A stretch of DNA of 64,000 nt from Trichomonas tenax (taxonomy: Eukaryota > Parabasalia > Trichomonadida > Trichomonadidae): the NCBI GenBank assembly GCA_023091735.1, contig JALKBU010000068.1, forward strand, positions 1-64,000, read 5' to 3'. Of this stretch, positions 59,546-64,000 are shown piece after piece. The notes under the pieces were generated by a model that searched no databases, was not told the DNA's origin, and saw nothing but the letters and a program-made list of their open reading frames with translations. The position numbers were made by a program, and so were the translations under genes. The number at the start of each line of letters is the position of its first letter. Within the stretch, counting starts at the first letter, position 1.

Positions 59546-61972
59546 TTATTCGTTATTTAACAATGCCTTGACATAGTCAAAGAACTCGAGAACAATAACT
59601 TCCTCAGCTGTGAGTTGTTCAGCGGAAAGTTGGAGAACCATCTGACAGAAATCTGGGTATGTTCTGACACAAATAGCGAAAATCTTTTCGGACTTTCTGA
59701 GAATATCTTTGTAGTGCATCTGTGCATCTTCTGTGCCGAACATATCGAAAATAAGTCTTCTGCAGAAGAAGCCGACATCGAAAATATTTGGTTTAGCGTC
59801 CTTTTCAAGTTCCTTAGCACGCTTAGATGAATTATCACCTGCCTCGAAGTCGACAGCTGTGACTGCCCAAGCGAGGCTCTTCTCATCCTTCATCATTTCG
59901 GACTTCTGGCTGGCATCGATAACATCAGCTTCCTCAACAACAGCATGAGAAAGGAATCTGCCGAGAACAGCGTCGATCTTTGGCTGTGGTCCCTCCTTCG
60001 GGATGAGTCTGATAAAATCAATGATTTCGACAAACATGAAGATGTTACAGTTCAACAATTCACCATAGAAAGTGAAGGCAAGACCCCAAAGGCCAGCGTT
60101 GTCTTCCTCAATGACCATCTTCTGGTACTCTGGATGCTGGATCTGGACTTCTCTACGAATTTCTGTGCGGTTGTATGTGAGGCGGCGGATAATGACACCG
60201 AGATACTGAACGAAGTCGTGAATGTCGACAACATGATTCTTGAGGAACTTGTACATTGTCTTGATGACAATCTTGAGAGGAGCCTCCTTGTCAATGACTG
60301 GATTGAATGGATCATTAGGACCGGTCTGGCGATACTGGCTCTCAATCTCTTCTTCGAGAGAAGCAACATCGTACTCTGGAACCTTTGTGATCTTTTGTTG
60401 CTTTGGAGCTTTCTTCTTCTCCTTGACTGGAGCTGAAGCTGGAGCTGCGATCTCGTTTGCAATGCGAACGCGCTGCTCGAGAAGTTCTCTGCAGAGGAAC
60501 TGAACATATCCATCGCAGACGTGGCAGTGATCCTGAAGATATCTGTAGAAAGTTGCAACTTCGCTGGATTTCTTCCTGATGAGATAATCGCCAGCAGCTG
60601 CAAGGCCTGTTCTTACAATATCGACAGCCTTAACCTGTGGCTGCTTCATGATTGTGCCTTCGAGTGCACGATAGAAGTGGAATGGAGAGATGATTGTCTC
60701 GCGAAGGATGCAAGCAATCCATACAATGAATGCTTGAATTGTAGCAGTGCGTGTTTGCTGGTTGTTGACGATGGACTCGTATCTCTGGTTTGTGAAAGAG
60801 ATGAGGCGATCGTGGAATGTCGAGTTGAGGCAAAGATAGTGAGCAAATAACGCGTACATAGAAATTTGTGTGTTCTTTTCTGGAGATGTATTTTCCATTG
60901 TTGCACGGTTGAGAAGGAGGAAGATGACAGTGTTCATTGGGAGAAGTGGGCCAATGCTTTCCTTGAACCAGTTGAGAACTGTTCCAAGGTTCTTAGAGTT
61001 AAGAGTATTGAGTTTGATTGTTGCTTCTCTTGTCATAGCTTCAACAGATTGATCAGAGAAGTCACCAGCACGCTTACGATATCCTGTTGTGATGTATCTA
61101 TCTTCCTCGTGTTCAATAAGAGCGGCTGTTCCTGTGAAGTAGCCTGTTTTGCGTGTAGGAAGTTGGTGTGTTGGCGTGATGCTTGCCAAGTTCATGAGCA
61201 TGATGAAACCTGGTGTTTTGAGCCTTTCGAGTTTCTCTGTGTTCTGTGGCTTGCACTTAAAGACTTCTTCTGGTGTGTACACTCTCTTCGGACCGACAGT
61301 GATCTTCGCTTTCGTATCTTCAACCTTCACAGCTTCGTTTTCGACAACCATATCCGGAGATGGAGGGTACTGCTGGTCCTGGAAGATCGGCAAGTTGCAA
61401 GGGAAAGGCACAATGAGACGCGTGTCAATGTAGTCCTTAGTAGAGACAACAGTGTTCACTGGCATTGGTGGAAGTGTCGCCATAATATCTTGTCCGTCTT
61501 TTCTCATTTTATGGATAGCCTTTGTTGGTATTGGGCCTGAAGCATTGGCTGTATTTGGTAATTCATCGATCAATTCGACCTCTTGGCCTTCTGGTAAAAC
61601 ATATGAAAGTGGAGGCTTCGGGAAATTTGATTGGAATGCAGCTTCCTCCTCCTTGTCGCGTACAATAGGAGTTTCTGGGATTCTTTTTTCTCCTTTGAAC
61701 TCCTGAACGCTTGGATCAAGTTGGACGTGAATTGATTCGACTCTTGGCCATATGGGGAGGTCGTAAACGAGGTTACTTTTGAAGTCCATTTCTGGATTCC
61801 ACATGAATGGAGCCTTTGTCGAGAATGGCATGAAGAATTTTTGTGTTGGCTTACGCGCTGGAAGTTCGTACGATTTCTCGAATTTAATTGTACCATCACC
61901 GATACTGGCGTTCATACGCGTCGCTTTTTCGACTTTAATAGTCACGACGCCGGAGTTCATCATTGAACTCAT
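59546..61972 (-). CDS. eIF4G/MIF4G-like translation factor, 808 aa
   Basis: The frame begins with GTG at 61987, within the motif AAAACGTGACAGG. ATG 61972 is the first normal start. The N-terminal 260 residues are Pro-rich and extended. 'YTPEEVFKCK' (about 250) recalls the eIF4E-binding or linker motif of eIF4G (YxxxxL-phi type, without the usual Leu). About 320-530 has the helical-repeat look of MIF4G ('IKLNTLNSKNLGTVLNWF' near the start, 'GYVQFLCRELLEQRVRI' near the end). A Lys-rich linker and a second helical domain follow (about 575-810). It should bind eIF4A and act in cap-dependent initiation. Codon use suggests high expression. Confidence 0.65.
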   Translation of the reverse strand: MSSMMNSGVVTIKVEKATRMNASIGDGTIKFEKSYELPARKPTQKFFMPFSTKAPFMWNPEMDFKSNLVYDLPIWPRVESIHVQLDPSVQEFKGEKRIPETPIVRDKEEEAAFQSNFPKPPLSYVLPEGQEVELIDELPNTANASGPIPTKAIHKMRKDGQDIMATLPPMPVNTVVSTKDYIDTRLIVPFPCNLPIFQDQQYPPSPDMVVENEAVKVEDTKAKITVGPKRVYTPEEVFKCKPQNTEKLERLKTPGFIMLMNLASITPTHQLPTRKTGYFTGTAALIEHEEDRYITTGYRKRAGDFSDQSVEAMTREATIKLNTLNSKNLGTVLNWFKESIGPLLPMNTVIFLLLNRATMENTSPEKNTQISMYALFAHYLCLNSTFHDRLISFTNQRYESIVNNQQTRTATIQAFIVWIACILRETIISPFHFYRALEGTIMKQPQVKAVDIVRTGLAAAGDYLIRKKSSEVATFYRYLQDHCHVCDGYVQFLCRELLEQRVRIANEIAAPASAPVKEKKKAPKQQKITKVPEYDVASLEEEIESQYRQTGPNDPFNPVIDKEAPLKIVIKTMYKFLKNHVVDIHDFVQYLGVIIRRLTYNRTEIRREVQIQHPEYQKMVIEEDNAGLWGLAFTFYGELLNCNIFMFVEIIDFIRLIPKEGPQPKIDAVLGRFLSHAVVEEADVIDASQKSEMMKDEKSLAWAVTAVDFEAGDNSSKRAKELEKDAKPNIFDVGFFCRRLIFDMFGTEDAQMHYKDILRKSEKIFAICVRTYPDFCQMVLQLSAEQLTAEEVIVLEFFDYVKALLNNE

Positions 61973-61992
61973 TTTCGCACCTGTCACGTTTT
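61973..61992 (-). promoter_or_regulatory. AAAACGTGACAGG motif before the eIF4G-like start
   Basis: On the minus strand, the second start-site motif ends about eight bases before ATG 61972. It explains why the frame can be read five codons too far upstream. Confidence 0.5.
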
Positions 61993-62850
61993 GATTTTTT
62001 CCGAAACCAATATTTGATTTTGTTTTTGATTTGATATTTGTTTATAAAAACATACAACATATTTATATTTCTAGTTTTTATCTTTTACATCAAAATATTT
62101 TTTTGGAGATTTGATGTTTAACAGCTGATATTCTAGATTTGAGACAACGATAAATGTGATTACTTGTTGTTTAAATGTTGGCTTCATAAATGGAAATAAA
62201 ATCAATACTAAAAATATCTTACATTTATATTCCTATCTTTGATCTGCAAAAATAGAACAGAAGATGAGTCTAAATATAGCAAATATGTTATTCATGACAA
62301 CGAAATAAGATATTTCGATTCTTAATTAGAGATATGATAAATATTAAATCAACAAGCAAAGGCAATTGCATGATATCCTTCAAGTCTCCAATTTGTTGAA
62401 TGTGTGAATTCTTGAATGCATATGAGATGATTTCCATCTTCATGAAAGTCCTTCAATTTACCATAACTTTCTTTCTAACTTTGGAAAAACAATAAAGACA
62501 GTTTATAGTATCTAAAAATGCGCTAGAAGCAAATTAACTTGATATAGAAGGAGTGGAAACACTTCGGAATTCATGCAAACGTTCTTCTTAATAAATATAT
62601 GGAGGAAAGGTGCTCACTCAAGCTAGGATTCTATATTTCGATGTGACCTTTATCAGTTTCATTAATTATGGATTTTTCAAGATCTTTTGCTTTTCATCGT
62701 CAAAAAATGCTAATTTCGACAATTTACATGTCATATTTCATAATTTCAAAGATGTACCATTTAGACAAGGTTTTAAGCATACATTTATTAGCAAAAAGTG
62801 AAAATATAGTGATGATGTATTCATATCATTAATTATTAGAAAGTATAATT
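61993..62850. other. Intergenic between divergent genes
   Basis: AT-rich. TTTACATGTCATAT near 62723 is a copy of the common motif; a 63-codon frame across it is not gene-like. No other signal. Confidence 0.5.
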
Positions 62851-62852
62851 TT

Positions 62853-62891
62853 TGTCACTTTTAAAACGTTATGAATTTATAATCACTTTTC
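62853..62891 (+). promoter_or_regulatory. Two TCACTTTT initiator-like sites before calmodulin
   Basis: TCACTTTT occurs at about 62855-62862 and 62883-62890; the second ends three bases before ATG 62894. It fits the published trichomonad initiator pattern TCAYWTW. If transcription starts there, the three-codon ORF at ATG 62870 is not in the mRNA. Read on the other strand, the first site is AAAAGTGACAAA. Confidence 0.55.
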
Positions 62892-62893
62892 CA

Positions 62894-63349
62894 ATGGCAG
62901 AAGATCTTAACCTTACCCCTGAACAAATTGCTGAATTCCGCGAGGCTTTCAACATCTTCGATAAGGACGGTGATGGCCGTATTACAGCCAAAGAACTCGG
63001 CACAGTTATGCGTTCTCTTGGCCAGAATCCATCTGAAGCAGAACTCCAGGATATGATCAACGAAATCGACCTTGATGGTAACGGCACAATCGAGTTCGAT
63101 GAATTCCTTTACATGATGAACCGCCAAATGAAAGAAGGTGATACAGAGGAAGAAATCAAGGATGCTTTCCGCGTCTTCGACAAGGACGGCGACGGCAAGA
63201 TCACAGCCGCCGAGCTTGCCCATATCATGAAGAACCTCGGCGAGCCATTAACTCAGGAAGAAGTCGATGAAATGCTCGCTCAGGCCGACACAAACAAGGA
63301 CGGTATCATTGATTACGGTGAGTTCGTCCACCTCATGCTTACATCATAA
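62894..63349 (+). CDS. CAM: Calmodulin, 151 aa
   Basis: Four EF hands with complete canonical loops: [36 protein letters not shown] and [12 protein letters not shown]. The N-terminus '[19 protein letters not shown]' is the standard calmodulin start, so ATG 62894 is used although the frame is open from 62852. Length is close to the usual 149. It is the calcium sensor for kinases, phosphatases and the cytoskeleton/flagellum. The strong C-ending codon bias marks high expression. Confidence 0.98.
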   Translation: MAEDLNLTPEQIAEFREAFNIFDKDGDGRITAKELGTVMRSLGQNPSEAELQDMINEIDLDGNGTIEFDEFLYMMNRQMKEGDTEEEIKDAFRVFDKDGDGKITAAELAHIMKNLGEPLTQEEVDEMLAQADTNKDGIIDYGEFVHLMLTS

Positions 63350-63589
63350 ATTTATTTATTAATTTTGAAAATCTTTTAATATTAAACCACGATTTTTAAT
63401 TTTATGATCGTTTCATTAAAATTATTCTAATTTACAACAAATCGAAATAAATTTCAATATAAGATCATATCTTCCCTTGAGATTGCAAATATTTCGATAA
63501 TGGATATTTTCATGATCAAAAAATCGACTGATAAACATACAAAGTTTTATATTTACTAAACAAAGGAGAACATAAGCATTACATTGGGG
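63350..63589. other. Spacer between convergent genes
   Basis: 240 bases of AT-rich sequence. Nothing seen. Confidence 0.5.
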
Positions 63590-63940
63590 CTACTTCTTGC
63601 GGGACTGAAGATGAGACTCAATTTCGATTTGGTTTTTGAGCCTCTTAGGCGCAGATGCATTATATCCTGACCAAAGGAAATTCGTCATCTCGTTGAGTGG
63701 AAGGATTTTATAGATACTATTAAAAGCTTTAACAATGAATTCGGCTGCTTTCTTAACATATGGGTTCCTTCTTAACACATTAAGAGTGTTTGCTGCTTTT
63801 GTCGGAATACCAAAGAAATTTAGTGCAAATTGTGTCTGTTCTTTGATTTCTTTATATACTTCACCAGCAGCTTTCTTCGCTTCTTCTTTGACATTGATTT
63901 TGCTTCCGAATATAAAGCTTAAGAAGAAAAACAAAAGCAT
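63590..63940 (-). CDS. Small protein with signal peptide, 116 aa
   Basis: ATG 63940 opens a hydrophobic signal peptide ('LLFFFLSFIFGS'). The mature part is basic, mostly amphipathic helix ('KEEAKKAAGEVYKEIKEQ', 'AAEFIVKAFNSIYKIL'), and ends in 'SRKK'. There are no cysteines and no second membrane segment. It may be secreted or lie on the inner face of the ER. I do not recognise a family. AAAAAGTG lies about 25 bases upstream on the minus strand. Confidence 0.6.
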   Translation of the reverse strand: MLLFFFLSFIFGSKINVKEEAKKAAGEVYKEIKEQTQFALNFFGIPTKAANTLNVLRRNPYVKKAAEFIVKAFNSIYKILPLNEMTNFLWSGYNASAPKRLKNQIEIESHLQSRKK

Positions 63941-64000
63941 TTTTAATGTATTTTTTGTTTTGCAAAAAGTGTCGGTTCCAAATTTTTAAAACCTACATGT

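Noticed and set aside
60866..61540. 224-codon plus-strand ORF opposite the eIF4G-like gene
   Set aside because: Shadow frame; Cys/Trp/His-rich composition typical of antisense reading.
62610..62801. 63-codon ORF
   Set aside because: Runs across a TTTACATGTCA motif in spacer DNA; low-quality composition.

Overview
The window is AT-rich eukaryotic DNA. It has densely placed, apparently intronless genes on both strands, very short 5' leaders, and many decayed members of large gene families (DUF3447-type ankyrin, BspA-like LRR, kinase). Together with calmodulin, ZMYND10, MOT1 and 7TM-RGS genes, this points to a flagellated parabasalid. My best guess is a Tritrichomonas/Trichomonas-like organism, inferred from style and families and not from a database match. 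TAA, TAG and TGA all end intact genes, so the code looks standard.

Region 1 (1-5220) differs from the rest. It holds a 3' gene fragment, a convergent ORF with a capsid-like C-terminus, a long fibre gene with a collagen stretch and a phage-tail-collar-like end (interrupted by one TAG), a Lys/Glu-rich ORF without a usable ATG, and arrays of repeats carrying a conserved hairpin. It looks like one end of a Maverick/Polinton-type element. Directly after it lies an almost perfect 455-bp palindrome (5223-5677).

Region 2 (5.7-26 kb) is host-like: a Ras GTPase, MOT1/BTAF1 helicase, a degenerate PepD-like M20 protein, a ZMYND10-like dynein-assembly factor, a CCZ1/HPS4-type longin candidate, an F5/8C-like protein, BCCIP/BCP1 and a FYVE protein. 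Between them are an ankyrin pseudogene, a kinase pseudogene, and two copies of a small inverted-repeat element, one flanked by a perfect 16-bp duplication.

Region 3 (26-47 kb) has a GT31-type glycosyltransferase with a problematic 5' end, a thioredoxin-like membrane protein, alpha-solenoid and coiled-coil proteins, a broken Ser-rich gene, a type I membrane protein, a badly broken hybrid histidine kinase, a MOB protein lacking the Zn cysteines, an ankyrin-RING protein, a CK2-alpha-like kinase, a 7TM-RGS protein and another multi-pass membrane protein.

Region 4 (47-64 kb) has a long gene-poor stretch with an inverted repeat, a decayed BspA-like LRR gene, a CARMIL-like LRR protein, two alpha-helical proteins of unknown function, an eIF4G/MIF4G-like protein, calmodulin and a small secreted or anchored protein.

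Two short motifs recur just upstream of start codons: TTTACATGTCA (either orientation, with variants) and AAAAGTGACAAA. They help to choose starts in several genes and are candidate core promoter elements. No rRNA, tRNA or CRISPR was recognised.
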